Assembly (NCBI GenBank): GCA_907164885.2
Contig: OU015498.1
Location: 127,291,727 to 127,355,726, forward strand
From: Dolomedes plantarius
Lineage: Eukaryota > Arthropoda > Arachnida > Araneae > Dolomedidae
Length of the DNA stretch: 64,000 nt
Direction: 5' to 3'
This document shows positions 44,698-57,789 of the stretch, in pieces. Position numbers and translations under genes: made by a program. Below the pieces are notes generated by a model. It was not told where the DNA came from. It did no database searches and saw only the letters and a list, made by a program, of their open reading frames with translations. Every line of letters begins with the position of its first letter. The first letter of the stretch is position 1.

Positions 44698-45499
44698 CAA
44701 CGGAAGATTATGTAGCCTCCATTTATTAACATCCGCCCGTGCAATAGGGAACTCTGTCATCTACGTAGTTCATCGATTTCACTGCTGCAAAACAGCGGTC
44801 CGTCCACGGAAGAAAACAATTAGTCTTCTAAGGCATCGCTTATGAAAACACGCCTATTCTCCCTTGCTCATGCGAGCTTCTTCCCTTGACCAGATCTGAC
44901 ATCAGATGTGCTTCTGTATTGTTGGCCAGGGAGCGGATCTGTTACAGTGTACTCATCGAGGAGACATTCAGAAAATGCTGTATGCTTATTCACTGCCCGT
45001 GCTAAATCAAAAATTGTGGAAATCTTTAAGTAATGTACAACAGTTTAACTTCAAAGCAAAGGAAATATTCCTTACATTGTCTAATTTCCAGGTATTGCTG
45101 ACGGCTGAGTAATTGCAACACTTCACTATTCATAAAACCATGAACTGTTGATATACAACTCGTGAACACTGCGGCAATAATTTTTTAGTTTTCGCGTCTC
45201 TTTAGTTACAGTTCTCATACTAGCTGAGGACATGGTCACAAATACCACTCAGTAATCTTCAGAATATCAGTTTTAGGCATTCAGTGTTTAATAACAAAGG
45301 TTAGAGGTGTGAGTCCAGAATGGCGAATGAAGTATATTTGGGTAAGCAAACATATCACCATCTTTTGGAGATGAGGGATAACACAAGGGAATTTATTTGG
45401 TGGTTTCTATATAAAAAAAATTATTGATTGAAATGAATTGGGGCTTTTTTCGTTTACTTATATGAAATATTTACGTCTAATTTTTTTAATATATATATA
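44698..45499. other. Unassigned interval
   Basis: No gene is recognised. Confidence 0.45.
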
Positions 45500-45593
45500 T
45501 ACAAGGCTAGATTTGAGGCGGAACGCGCCGGACGGCGTTCCGGTACCTCTCTTTAGGAAAAAAAATTTACGATAGTTAAAAACATTCATTTAA

Positions 45594-48500
45594 GGGGATG
45601 GTGGACTTGTCAAAGCGATTTTTGAAATTTTTACCTCAGAGATATGAAATTTTGCCTATATTTTCATTAAAGTATACTAATATCAATAACCTTATAAAAT
45701 TTTATAAATATTTTTTTAAAAAAATTTTATAATTAAAAAATTGAAATTAAATGTCATTTTTTAAAAATGCTTCTTGCGTCACAATTTTTAACTTTCCCCC
45801 TTAATTTTGCATTTATATTGCTTATAAATACATTTTGAACAGAGTTATGTATTTTTTTGTGCTTTTGCTCAATAGTTAATTTTTAGGAAATATTTTTATG
45901 CTTGTACTCTGAATTTTCGTGAAATTTTTGTTCTTTTCTACACGTAAGTTAAATTTTGATAATCTAAATTTTCTCGAAACCTAAAATGGATAAATAACTT
46001 TATTTTCATCTATTAGAGGAATCTTCATTATAAATTTTATAAAATTTCACCAAAAATTATGACGCAAGGAGCATTTCAAAGACTTGCAAATCTGGAAATT
46101 ACTCATTTTGAGAAAAAGCCATTTAAAAGTTTTTTTTTCCACCTACCTTTAATATTTACTTTTCCAAAGCCACCAAGTTTTCATTTTACTTTTCACTACA
46201 CATTTTAAATGCATTTTATTCCAATATTTACATATTTTATAAATAAAAATTTGTTATAATATGCTGAAATAAATTCATGTTGCATTCCTATATTTGACTC
46301 CCTGCCTACGTTCGGAGCCAATTTTTTAAAACAATCCTGTTTTTAAGGATTTTTTGGTTTTTTATGGTAAAATAGCACTTAAAAATTAAAAAAATAAACA
46401 ACAACTTATCTGCAAATAGCATACTTTTTTATAAAATGGTTAATTTGAAGTAATTTTTAATGAAATTTAGCTAAAACGTCTATCACTCTGCACAAAATTC
46501 TAATGCAACTATTTTAATTCCCTTCTCACATATGATATAATAAATCCCATATGATAAAATTGACCAAAATAGTAAAAAAAATGACATTTTCAAAGTAGGC
46601 AGTCACTTTAAATAATTTTAAAATGTTTAAAATCTGCCAGCACCATAAGTTTCACCTTCTTTATCTATAGTTTGTTTAGTTTTACGTGATTTTGCTAGTT
46701 TATTATTATTTTTTTTTTCTTTTCCAATCACTAGAATTTCTTTTTTCACAATTGTCTCTGCGACGCTTATCACGCCTTTGAGCAATAGACATAGAGAGTA
46801 AATTTATTTCCTCTTGTTCTGCATTTTGACTTTGTAAACATCCAAAATTAAACTCACTTATTGAGGAAATTACTGCCATCTCAAGTCTTTTTTTGGAAAT
46901 AAACGCTTCCTTTGGAAAGTTCTTCCAAATAATACTGTGCAGGCTTTCATTCGTGTTTTGAGTTTTGCCAGACACACATTTAGCTAACAAGTCATTACTT
47001 GCAAGTCTTTGATACATTGGCAATATTTTGGAAATTACATCCTCTGACAATTTAGTTTTCATTGCACTGTGGGATTTTGGAATTTCATTGTTTGCCAGAG
47101 CTCTCTGGTAAAACACCATGATGCAGCACCTGTTGGGCATTTATTGTGCTTTGGCAATGCATCAGTGGAACAACAATGAAATAGGGATGCATATATTGCA
47201 AATTTCATCTTCTGTATATCTGGAACATTATCATTTATAGCTTTCCTATAAAAGTTTGTTAGTTTGAGTATTGTTGTTTCCTTCAAACTTCCCTCTTTTC
47301 GACCACCTATTGTAATGCCCTTGCTCCGCCACTCTGTTACTTTATTGCGAAGTCCAGTTCCTAACCTTTTTGCAACGTCGTTTATGCATTCTTCCTTTTT
47401 GATTTTTACGTCACTGACATAAACATTCAATGTTGACAAATGATGAAACGTTTTAGCATCCCCATCTGAAAGGATATTGACGTATCTCATTCCACATGTA
47501 TTTATGGATCTCTTCCATAAAATTTCTGTCGCTTTCATCTCCATTGAGTTAGAGGACCCCTGATAATTTTCAGCACATTGTAATTTATGGCCCTCAAACC
47601 ATATGGAAAATTCAGCAGTATTAGCACCAAGGTCTCTCTTCGCCGAAGTACATTCAGGACAATATTTAGATAAGATTTCAAAATCGATTACAAGTCCAGT
47701 CAAAACGTCCACAACTATTCCAATTCCATACAATGACGTATGGCCACGCTTTTGCCAAGTTCCATCGTACGACACTGTTAAATCAATAAAATTTCTGTCT
47801 GTATGTTCACGTAAATCTTGATGCTTTTTTCTTATAATGTTACTAGACAATTCCAAAATATCATCTTTGATATGCATCTTCTCCTCGTACAAATTATTTA
47901 AACATTTTAAAATGTTTTTTTATCCATGGCATGAATTCCAATTACCATGAAAATATTTCTAAAGCTGTGTGTCCTCTGCCAATCTTCAAAAAAGCTTCAA
48001 CAAGCTTTTTATTTGCTTCAAAACATCTAGATTCATTTTCACGGGGACTTGTGAACACAGAACTAAATATTTTATTGCAATTTTTGCAAGAAAGTGCAAC
48101 CTTTGTTGAAAATCCAAAGGTTCCTTTGGTAGCAACATCTAAGGATTGTGTGTCACAGTCATCACATTTCACATTGCATAACAATGAAGACCACATGGTG
48201 TTATTCATAAAAACATAACTGCTTGTATCACTAAGATTTTCTTTAGATGTGGAAGGAATCATCTGTAATTTGGTAGCACTAACATTCTTACACTTATTTT
48301 CCTCACCTGTATTTTCTGCTGTGACAGAAACAGAATTTTCAGCAGATGATAAATTATCACAGAAATCATCAATTTCACTAACTTCATTATTCAGAACACT
48401 ATTTTGCTCCCACCTCATACGTATATTTGCAGCACACTTACGCGATTTTTTTGATGGCCTGCGTTTAGGCTTTCGATATCGTCTACTCAAAGCATCCATT

Positions 48501-49001
48501 ATATAAACAGAGATAAAATAAATCACGATTTACATTAATCGACAACGTATTCAGCTGTCTAGCTCTGAAAAGAACTGTTTTTTTTCTTTCGAAACCAATC
48601 GCAACTGATACAAAATAGCAAAAGATGAGATGATTCAGAAAATAACTATTCTGACGCTAGTATACAGTAAAACGTGGTAAACAAGCGGAAGAAAACAGTT
48701 AAACAGTTACAGCTAACATGTGCGGTTGCCACTGCGTACATTAGTAAAAAAATATCAATTGTAGAATTAATAAAAATGTAAAACAAAGTAACACAGATCT
48801 TTGTTTACATGTTTGTTTACATGTTCATGGACATTTAAGGGGCTCTTTAATATTTTTAATTGCTTGTAACTGTTTTATAAATTAAGTTATTTACATGCGG
48901 TTTTTTGCAAATGATTCTGCGAAAAGGGTAAAATATTAATACGCTAAAAAAAAATTTCCAATTTTTGACGATTTTCGGTAATTTGAAAGTCCACTATCCC
49001 C
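45594..49001 (-). mobile_element. Kolobok-like TTAA transposon
   Basis: 3408 bp between TTAA (45590-45593) and TTAA (49002-49005). Ends: GGGGATGGTGGACTTGTCAA and the complement of GGGGATAGTGGACTTTCAAA. The minus strand holds a transposase of the type annotated in databases as Mutator-like transposase domain (from memory), which with TTAA targets points to the Kolobok superfamily. The 1.1 kb left of the gene is AT-rich and non-coding. Confidence 0.85.
46706..48499 (-). pseudogene. Kolobok-like DDE transposase, three frameshifts
   Basis: Start MDALSRRYRKPKRRPSKKSR at 48499, a basic region probably for nuclear import. Two CxxC pairs follow (VKCDDCD, LSCKNCNK), likely a zinc-binding unit. Catalytic core: VSYDGTWQKRGHTSLYG (first D), YCPECTSAK, ILSDGDAKTF (second D), and TNESLHSIIWK (probable E). 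The C-terminus is basic (RRDKRRRD…KRKKK). Breaks: near 47942 and 47905 (a run of A) the frame shifts twice, and near 47100 once more. About 580 codons in total. The fold and the acidic triad are inference from motifs. Confidence 0.82.
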
Positions 49002-49005
49002 TTAA

Positions 49006-49424
49006 TCACAAATTACTCTGTTGTTAGTGAGTGAGCCTGACCTACTACTCTTTACACTTCACGTAAAAGAACCATTCGCAGGTCGTAAGATCGATTATGA
49101 TGTGAGGCTAGGGTAGTTTGTTGAGCGTTACTATTGAGTACAGCAACTGCGACTATTTCACTGAAGCGGGTGGTATTGTGTCTTAACCTTGGCCGGCAGA
49201 CGGGACGGTAGTCTGACTCATTTTTGCGGACTGCACTGACTTTTCACGGGTTTGCAAATGAGGTATTGATTAGCCCCGACACCTCATTTCTGGAATCGAC
49301 CTCCCCGAGGCAGCTACCGTTCTTCCATGTTGTGTTGCTGAGGTTAGTTGCGTGTTATCAGTGTCAAGTCTGTGTGAGTGCAATAGATTGTGAAGTGAAA
49401 TGAGCAAAAACTAACCGATTTTTT
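49006..49424. other. hAT 5' non-coding region
   Basis: Leader sequence of the hAT element between the Kolobok-like insertion and the first coding similarity. No separate gene. Confidence 0.6.
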
Positions 49425-51665
49425 CTCACTTTCGGGTGGCAGTAAAAGACTCAAGCACAGCATTAGTTGTGACGATACCAGTGATGACAAAGTGGTTAAT
49501 GACGATTACGGCGAAATGAAAAGCCTAAGTTCGCAACCGTCCTCTAACACAGCAAGCGAAACAATGACTTCTGAAAAGCTTGCCTGTAATGTAGAATAAC
49601 TTAAAGAAAAAGATACACCAGTTGAGTGCGACAATGTCTTGCCTGATTGCTGGACTAACTCGCAAAAAAAAACGAGTTTTGCCAAAAATATGACTGGTTG
49701 TTTGTTAAAAATGGAATGTTAAGATGCAGTGAAAAGGTTGGGGTTTTATCTTCCATAAGAAAACAGGTATCAAAATTTCAAAAGCGTGCGCAAGTGGTGA
49801 GATAAGTAGCTACGGCGACACTAAAGAAAAAATAGCAAACTGCGTTAAGGAAAAAATGTATGAACACAAAGAAAGTGCTGGTCATAGAGCGGCTATCAAA
49901 ATTTTATGTGAAGGTAAAAATGAAGTATTTTAGAGAGTTGTTTTGAAGCAGTGTGCTCACGAAAAACAAGCTACTGAAAATATATTTCGTACTGCATATA
50001 AGATTGCTAAAGAAAATCTGTCCTTTCACAATTTTGAAACAGAAATGATTTGCAAGATCTTAATGGGGTTGACAGGGGTCGCATTTTACATTCAAACAAA
50101 GCCTGTACTAACATTGCTTTGCACATAAGTAAAGAAAGGAAGAAAACATTTGTTAATAAAATAATGAAGAATGACATGAAAATTGGCCTGATAATTGATG
50201 ATTCAACTTCCCTTAGTAACAAATCAAGTTTGGTTGTTTACGTTCGTTATCCTTTGCCTAAAATTGGTATGTGTGGTTCTACCAACGTCTTTTTTGATTT
50301 AGTGGAACTTGATGGTTTTACTGCTAAGGCGGTATTTGACTCTTTGATTAACTGTCTTCACTCTAATGGATTAACTGACACGTTTTTAAGTAAAAACTTA
50401 ACAAGCTTAACATGTTACGGCGCTGCTACTATGATTGGTAAAAACAAAGGTGTTGGAGTATTATTTTGGGTAAATTTCCCTTTTGTTATTGTTTGGCACT
50501 GTGATAACCACAGGCTTGAGCTTTCAGTGTCTTATGTAGTTCAGTCAGTTTCAGGAGTTGATATATTTAAATCCTTCATCAACAAACTGTATGTTGTGTA
50601 TCATGCTTCACCAAAGAACAGCAGGGAACTGTGAACCTGTGCAAGTTTACTAGAGACAGAACTTTTAAAAATCGGAAGAGTTTTGAGCATACGATGAGTT
50701 GCGTCTAGTTTCAGATCTGTGTCAGCCGTTTGGAGGTCTTATAAAGCACTAATCCCTCACTTTAAAGAAGCTTAAAATGACCCAACCAGAGACAGCAAAG
50801 AAAAAAGTACGTTTGAAGGCCTCCCCAAAAAGATTACTGAAACTAATTTCATTTTAGATCTAGGTTTGATGGCTGATGCATTGCAAGAGCTCTCAGAATG
50901 AAGTGAAGGTTTGCAACATCGCAACGTTGATCTAAGCTATGCTAACAAAGGTTAAAAATTACAGCTTCTTTGTTTGAGGAAAGAAAACCAGATCCTGGAT
51001 TTTATTCATCGATGGCTTAAGAAGCAGTAAACAACTTGTCTTATTTCAGAGTTCCTCTCCACGAAAAAGAAGGTAGGAAAAACAACCAGTCTTTGAACTC
51101 CGAAAAGTTTTACGAGGCACTTAAAAAGTCTATTGAAAGAAGACTGCTCAGTGAAAAAGACTTGGCTTGGCTTGCTCATCTTGGCTTGCTCATCTTGGCT
51201 ATCTTGGCTTGCTAATCAAAGCTCATCAAAGTAATGGATGAAAAAAACTGGCCACAAAATGTCCCAATAACGTTTGGGGAAAATGAAATGCGGAAACTTG
51301 TCTCCAAGTTCAAACTTAATGAAAGGCAGCTAATTACAGGATTCCGAGAGTATCTCCACTTCAGTGTTCCCGGAAAGTCTCAACCCGTTGAAACAGTCAA
51401 TTAATTCGATAGGCATATCGTCGAGTGAATGTGAAAGAGGTTTCTTACAGATGAACCTCATTATCTCACCATTGAGATCATCAGTGAATATTGCAACAGT
51501 TTCTGGCCTGTTGTTTGTAAAGATCAATGGACCTCCTCTTCGGCAGTTTAACCCAACTAAGTATGTTGACTCTCGGCTTGTGTCTGGACACCATTCAACA
51601 TTAGCCGTCAAGAGTAAGGAGAGGTCAAGAGAAAAGAAGTATGATGAAAACATGTTGAAGTTTTG
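49425..51665 (+). pseudogene. hAT transposase (KIAA1586-like type), decayed
   Basis: N-terminal words SLSGGSKRLKHS and YDWLFVKNGMLRCSEKVGV resemble the BED-like start of this hAT group. The core at 50050-50634 has IGLIIDDSTSLSNKSSLVVY (D), VELDGFTAKAVFDSL, LTCYGAATMIGKNKGV and WHCDNHRLELSV. The C-terminal dimerisation part at 51364-51665 reads SSECERGFLQMNLIISPLRS, then GPPLRQFNPTKYVDS. Many frameshifts and stops separate these. 51160-51220 carries a small TTGGCTTGCTCATC duplication. Inactive. Confidence 0.85.
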
Positions 51666-51763
51666 AACAATCTTTTAGGATGGGCACAAAACTTAAACAA
51701 TCATGAAGCTGTGCTTTTTACTGCTTTTATTACTTTTCTACAACACATTTTTGTACTTGTCTT

Positions 51764-52387
51764 CTTCTTCTTCACAAGCACAAATACAACAGCCCCTTGC
51801 AGGCCCCGGCTGCCTCAACCACGCGCTCCTTCCAGCGTCTTCTATCTGAAACGACTCCTATTCAATTTTTAATTTTCAAAGTTTTTAAGTCCTTTTCAAT
51901 GTCATTTAACATCTAGTCGGTGGTCTACCTCTAGCTCGAGATCCCTGAAGTTTTTTAAATGTCAAGATCTTAGAGGAATTATCTTCCGAGCTTCTCCAAA
52001 CATGGCCAAGCCATCTTAATCTATTACTGCGGAATACTTGTAATTTATTGTAATTGCTTATAAAGCCTGTACAGTTCAAAATTATATCTGGTTCTCCAGC
52101 GTCCTTCTTCCTGCACTGGGCCAAACATAGCCCTGAGGATTTTTCGCTCAAACAAGTCCAGTGAGCGCTGCGTGTCTATGCCCAATGTCCATGTTTCACT
52201 TGCATAAATTAATACAGGTAGTATTAGTGTCTTATAAATTCTTAATTTAGTTTTGCGAGAGTATATCCCAATTGTCTTCTCAGCCCAAAGAAGCATTTAT
52301 TAGCCATTTTGATTCTGTAATCAATTTCTGTTCTTACTTTATTTTTGTCATTAATTATAGTGCCAAGATATTTAAATTCATCAACTT
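51764..52387 (-). mobile_element. RTE-type LINE, 5'-truncated
   Basis: The minus strand encodes the end of a reverse transcriptase: DEFKYLGTIINDKNKVRTEI, KMANKCFFGL, IYKTLILPVLIYASETWTLG, ERKILRAMFGPVQEEGRWRT and NRLRWLGHVWR, GSRARGRPPTRC, with frameshifts. It ends in a GAA-repeat tail (minus strand), and TTTTTGTACTTGTCTT occurs on both sides (51748-51763 and 52388-52403), a perfect 16-bp target duplication. 5' truncation and a simple-repeat tail are typical of RTE elements. Confidence 0.9.
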
Positions 52388-52551
52388 TTTTTGTACTTGT
52401 CTTGCAAAATAGAATTTGGAATTAAATAAAATGTTCAAGCTTTTGTATAACCAACGATTTCTTTTTTCAGGCCAATAATTTGGAATACCCCCCACACACC
52501 CCGGAAGGTTACCGTTCCGGGGACTCTATTTCTAGTAATCTAGCACTGTAT

Positions 52552-54543
52552 ATATATATATATATTCTTAAAAGCACTCAAAATCATTTCCTTCCATTTG
52601 TTTTTATTATAGAGATCGATTACGAGAGCTGGAATCGAAACCATATCTCCTAACCTCTAAGATGGTATTTTACAAAATGTACTATCATAGGGACGTGAAA
52701 ATTGTCAATTTTTCAAATCTCTTTATTTCCATAATAACCCAAAAAATTAATTTTATTTCGTATGATTTATAAACCTGCAATATATAAAATTTTCATTACA
52801 ATAAATAAAAATAACTACAATTACTTTATTTAGATATATTACGATAAAATTACAAAAATGTGTATCAAGGGCGAATGACTGCTTCCTTAAATGAACTCTT
52901 TAAGTTTCATAAACATTTATTTCCATACAATCCTCTTCATTGGAATAAATGCAGTCATTTTAAAATAAAGTAATTCAATACACTTGTAATTCTTATACCC
53001 CATGTTGAACATTATGTAAAAGTCATATAAGCATATAAACGAATATTTTTAAACCAAAAGTATAGAAAACTTTTAGAAATACTATTACGAAATACAAATT
53101 GTTCCCTAACAGTCTTTTCAAACTAAGTTTTGTTTGCTCCATCGACAGCCAAACTTAGATCGCGAAGGAAGGAAACACAGTTTTTCCACTTCTCCCCGGA
53201 GGCATGTTCACCGAATAGAAAACTTGCGTGCTTGTCGTGCACCTTGATCCAAAGAAAACCAAAGCAATATCTGCATTTCAAGAATTGGAGATTTAAACAA
53301 AATCCGAGCTTTACTTCTGGAAATACTTTATAATAAATATTGGCTTCCAAAAGAAGAAGTTTCTTTTGAATTCTAAGGTATGTTATTGTATTTATTCGTC
53401 AACTTTCTTCAACTATAGTCAATATGCATTTGTTTCTCTTATTAACGTAAAATTACTGCAGAATCGATTGATATTATTTTCAGTATATTTTTTACATTGT
53501 ACACAAATATATTTATATTGAATGCTAAAACTATAAAATGTATACCGTTGCATGTGGGACGGATAAATTTTGTTCATTTTGTCATAAAAATGTTTCATAA
53601 TATATTGATATTTGTGCTGATCTTTATGTGAAAGCTATTTTTGAAAGCTATGTACCCATTTTAGCGTAAGCTGTTAAAAGTTTTTTCATAATTTCATGAT
53701 TGATTATGCAAGGCTTTATATATTGGAAATTCCAACGTTTTAAATTTATTATAGTAATTCAGTACCTAAATTTAGTTCAGAAATCATAGTTTGCACGTTT
53801 AGACGCATAGAAAAAAATAACAAGTGAGATTTATTCGTAGGACAAATTAAGTTCTGTACAGAGGACGAGGCGAAAGTGGCCGGGATCTGTGCAGTAGCAA
53901 TTCATAATATGCATTGTCTCTTCAAAATAGCATCGTACGAGCTGGATAAGATTGGTACTTTTGTGGTCTAAGTTTATTACGCAGGACCCTAAGAAATCTG
54001 TAAAAATAGTTGTGGATTTAGACAGAAATGACAAATCGATGAACACTTTTAGGCGCAACAACCTCCACCGTTTGCACGGGCAGATTTTTTCCCCGAATTT
54101 TTTAACCTAAAAAATTTTGAAAGTTTTACCAATTCAAGGTTACAGATTGTTTTTACTTCTTTAAACTAATAACAGATGGCAGCACTATCGATTTTTCTGC
54201 TCATTGAAATGGAATACATTGAATGCAAGTGAAAAGAAGACTAGATTTAGGCGTTAGCACTGTGCAAACGGCGTCCCTGAAAGAGTTAAGTTGCAGAAGA
54301 AACGCCCATACATACGAGCGTAAGAAAGCTTAGTTATAGCTTTTTCAGATTATCCACCAAAGACCTTTTAACCCCCAAAAATGCAAGTTTCAGTTTATCC
54401 TCATAACTACCTTAAACTTTAGAAGGCTGTTTTAAATATCACTTACGGATTCAGAGATTTTCGACGGCTTCCCTATTATTTAAAACAGAACGAAGCATGC
54501 TACTGAGATATACATAAACCTTAATTACTTAATGATTAAGAAT
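52552..54543. other. Unassigned interval
   Basis: Two minus-strand frames lack stops for 76-77 codons: 53123-53350 (…KVHDKHASFLFGEHASGEKW…) and 53831-54061 (…STTIFTDFLGSCVINLDHKS…). A possible acceptor (GAAATGCAG) lies near 53268 but no clean exon could be drawn. I recognise neither; they could be host exons or repeat-derived. The rest is AT-rich. Confidence 0.35.
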
Positions 54544-55318
54544 TTATATTAAGCTCGATTCGATTTTATCAGTGGATTCAGCTCTCTCCCACAGTAAGTG
54601 ATTTTTAGGAACGCCTATACAAACAAGGAGGCCATTTTGCCTGCCTTGAAAATTTGGTCTATCAATTTGATAGTTAACTTTAAAAATTTGTTCTAAAATT
54701 GTGTGGGGTCTAGAATAGGGTGAAGTCAATTTTCTTGTATTTGGGTACTGCAATTCCTTATATAATATCAGATCTCCAATATTAAATTGACATTCTATAA
54801 AATGCGCATCATATTTTACTTTATTTCTATTATGATATTTAATGGTCCTGTCTTTGCTAATTTTCTAGCTTCATTTACTGGATTATAAAAATTTTGTTTG
54901 TTTATATGAGGTTCATAGGGTAATATTCCAAAAAGCAAATATGCTGAGGTCAATTGAGTAACCGAATGGGGAGTATGATTGTATTCATTAATAAATTCAC
55001 TTAATAAAGTAGTACAAGGAATTTTACTTGATAAATTATGTACTTTGCACCTTAATCTACTAATTATTGTCTATGATTTACTCTCTCAACCTTACTGTTA
55101 GTGTGCGGGTGATGAGAAGTAGTGAGTAGTTGTTTAATATTGTTATGTTCTAAGAACCTCTTAAATTTTGAACAAGTGAAAACTGCATTTCTGTCAGTTA
55201 ATAATGTTTTTGGTGTGTGAATTTGGAACATTTGTTTTAAGCAATTAGTATAGCCTTCTGTTGCCACACTTTTTGATGGAAAAGCCCAAATATAATGCGT
55301 TGCATGGTCAATTACCAA
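54544..55318 (-). pseudogene. Gypsy integrase remnant
   Basis: Core at 55064-55318: MVIDHATHYIWAFPSKSV (first D), LLTDRNAVFTCSKFKRFL (second D), SHHPHTNSKVERVN (E). The zinc-binding part lies upstream in broken frames near 55400-55580 (RKAHEEFGHPG, CQINKK). The C-terminal part 54544-54753 reads YPNTRKLTSPYSRPHTILEQ then IFKVNYQI. Frames are broken between these. Confidence 0.82.
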
Positions 55319-55769
55319 ATGAAAATATTTGTTTTAAATTATAATAATTAAAACCGCCTACTGTGTCGAAGCTTAAGCACTCAAAAGGTTGGTTTGGCGG
55401 AGGAACGTCTTGCAGCAACCCAAACCTTTTTGCCTTTTTTTCTTATTAATTTGACAAGTATGACAATGTTTTACATAGTTATTTATATCTTCGGCAATTT
55501 TAGGCCAATTATATTGAGATGTGATTAATTGTACTATTTAGCTCCAGGGTGGCCAAATTCTTCATGCGCTTTTCTTAGTATTTCTAACCTTAATGAGAAC
55601 GGAACTACTATTTTTTAAAAACCCTTTTTCCTAACATATATTACATTGTTTACTTTCTTATAATGAGGTCCCTAAACATTGTCCTTATTTTGATAATCAA
55701 TTATATTTTGCAGTTCTAGTAAATGGGATACATGTTGGACAGATTCTGAAAAAGGATTTCTAGAAACCA

Positions 55770-56936
55770 TGTCGGCTTCTATGTTTGCAGTCCCTTTTTG
55801 GTATTTTATTTCATAGTCAAACATTCTTAATTTTAATGACCAGCGAAAAAGCCTTCCTCTAAGATTTTTTTACATTTTTTAGCCACACTAAGGCTGCATG
55901 GTCAGTGTGAATTGTAATTTTTTTCATGGAGGTAATGATAAAACTTATTCAAACTATCAATGATTGCGAGGCATTAGATTTCTGTAATTGAGTAATTTGC
56001 TTCATAATTTTTTAAAACGCGTGAGTGATAAGCTATTGGTTGTATTACACCCTTTATATCTACTTGTTTCAAAACTGATCCCACCTGATGTTTACTTGCA
56101 TCCACATACAAATGACAGTGTTTACTTCATATAACTGCAATATAGGTTTACAAATCAGCAAATTTTTTAAGAATCTCAAAAGCTTCTTGGCACTTATCTG
56201 ACCAATTCCACTTTACCCCTTTCTTTAGTAATGTATTTAATGGATGTCGCCCTTTGGCATAATTTGGAATAAACTTGTTATAAACATTTATCGTGCCCAT
56301 GAATCTTTGGAGCTCTTTTACATTAGTTGGTGGCTTTAGGTTCTCTATTTTTTCAATATTGACATTGTCGGGAGAAATTCTTCCTTCACAAACATGATAG
56401 CCCAGAAAATTTATTTGTTGTTGCAGAAAGGTACATTCAGATAATTTTAACTTCATATTCTCTCTTTCAAAAATGTGAAATAACTTATTTAAATGTTCAA
56501 GATGTTGTTCTTTTGAATCTGAGAAAATTATGATATCATCGAAATAGTGGCATGCAAAATTAACGTTATATTTATCTAATATTCTTCGAATTGTCCTATT
56601 AAAAATTGCAGGGGCATTTTTTAACACAAACGGAAGTCTTAACCACTCAAACAATCCAAAAGTGGTTGCAAATGCTACCTTTTCATTATCTTTTGGATGG
56701 ATGAGTACATGCGAATACCCTGATGTAAGGTCTAAGGTAGAAAAGAATTTTGCCTGACTTAATTTATCAGGAATATCATCAATTCTAGGTAGTGGTTCTG
56801 CATCTGTCTTAGTTATTAAATTTAATTTTCTAAAGTCAATACAAAATCTGGTTTTCCCTTCATCACGTTTTTTTGCCAAAGTCGCAGGAGACGAGTAAGG
56901 GCTGTGTGATTCTTTAATTATTCCTGCTTCCAACAA
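55770..56936 (-). pseudogene. Gypsy reverse transcriptase and RNase H remnant
   Basis: 262 open codons (56148-56936) hold KTRFCIDFRKLNLITKTDAE, STLDLTSGYSHV (first D), YFDDIIIFSD (catalytic pair) and NFLGYHVCEGRISPD. LPFVLKNAPA replaces the usual LPFGLxNAPA. RNase H continues in broken frames to about 55770 (DASKHQVGSVLKQVD, YHSRVLKNYE). An A-run at the right end breaks the link to the preceding segment (56954-57232). Confidence 0.88.
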
Positions 56937-56953
56937 AGCTTTAATTTGAGTTT

Positions 56954-57650
56954 TTATTTCTTTTTTTTTTCAACTGGCGAAGTTCTATAAGCTCTTCGGC
57001 TAACTGGCAAATCAGAATTTAGAATTAACCTTTGTGGTTCCAATCTAATTTTTCCTATGTCATATTTATTTACTGAAAATAATCCAACATTTTTTTGTAA
57101 AAGTATTTTTAAATCCCTATCAACATTAAAATTCTCTATCTGGTCCTTAAGATTAACATTATCAGAATTATGTAAAATTTCTGTTATTTTCATGAGAACT
57201 TTCACCACAATTATTAAACATAGCATGATCAATATTCAAAACATCATTATTATCAACATAATCATTCTGCATGTGTAATGACATTATATTATTACCAACA
57301 TTTCTAATCAAATCTTAAGAAAGTACCTGTTGAAAAACACATGGTATGGTGCAGTAAATATTTAATTTAAAATTTTTACACTCTGGAAGTCCCAAAATAA
57401 GATAAGGCAAGTTATTCTCAATGACATAAACAGAAATATTATTATTCAAATTTCCTATTCTCAAATTAAAGTTACATATATTTGTTATCAATATCTCTCC
57501 TTCAACTTGCCAGACCTTAATTGGAGCACCTGTATACAATTCTAAATTGTTTTCAAGCCCTATTTTTTAGAAATTAAAGTAATAGTGGAGGCAGTGTCCA
57601 CAACACAATCTATGCTTAAGTTCTTTTTATGCTGTAATTTAACAGATTTT
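56954..57650 (-). pseudogene. Gypsy protease and linker remnant
   Basis: 57315-57650 reads CVVDTASTITLISKK, a stop, then TGAPIKVWQVEGEILI and NNLPYLILGLPECKNF. This fits a retroviral-type aspartic protease, with DTAS where DTGA is usual and the LILGL flap-distal motif. 56954-57232 is the linker to the reverse transcriptase (KYDIGKIRLEPQRLIL … RRAYRTSP). Confidence 0.75.
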
Positions 57651-57789
57651 GCATTTTGAGAGCTTTTAGTATTTACATTTATGAGCCCTTTTATTGAGAT
57701 TAATTGTCATTGCGAATATTCATCTTCCTGAAACTCAGTAGCTTCATGTGTTTGATTCTGATTTGACACTGGCATTTTTCCTAATCTTT

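Larger units (their letters stand above)
45502..52548 (+). mobile_element. hAT transposon interrupted by Kolobok-like and RTE insertions
   Basis: Ends CAAGGCTAGATT (45502) and AATCTAGCACTG (52548) are inverted repeats, between TATATATA tracts that make up the 8-bp target. The transposase remnant (49425-51665) is on the plus strand. A 3.4-kb TTAA element sits 92 bp from the left end and an RTE piece near the right end. GC-rich palindromic stretches (GGCGGAACGCGCCGGACGGC; GGAAGGTTACCGTTCCGGGG) lie just inside the ends. Confidence 0.82.

Noticed and set aside
53123..54061. Two minus-strand frames that could be exons
   Set aside because: Both strands are open over part of the first, splice signals are weak and no family is recognisable; kept only as a note in the unassigned interval.
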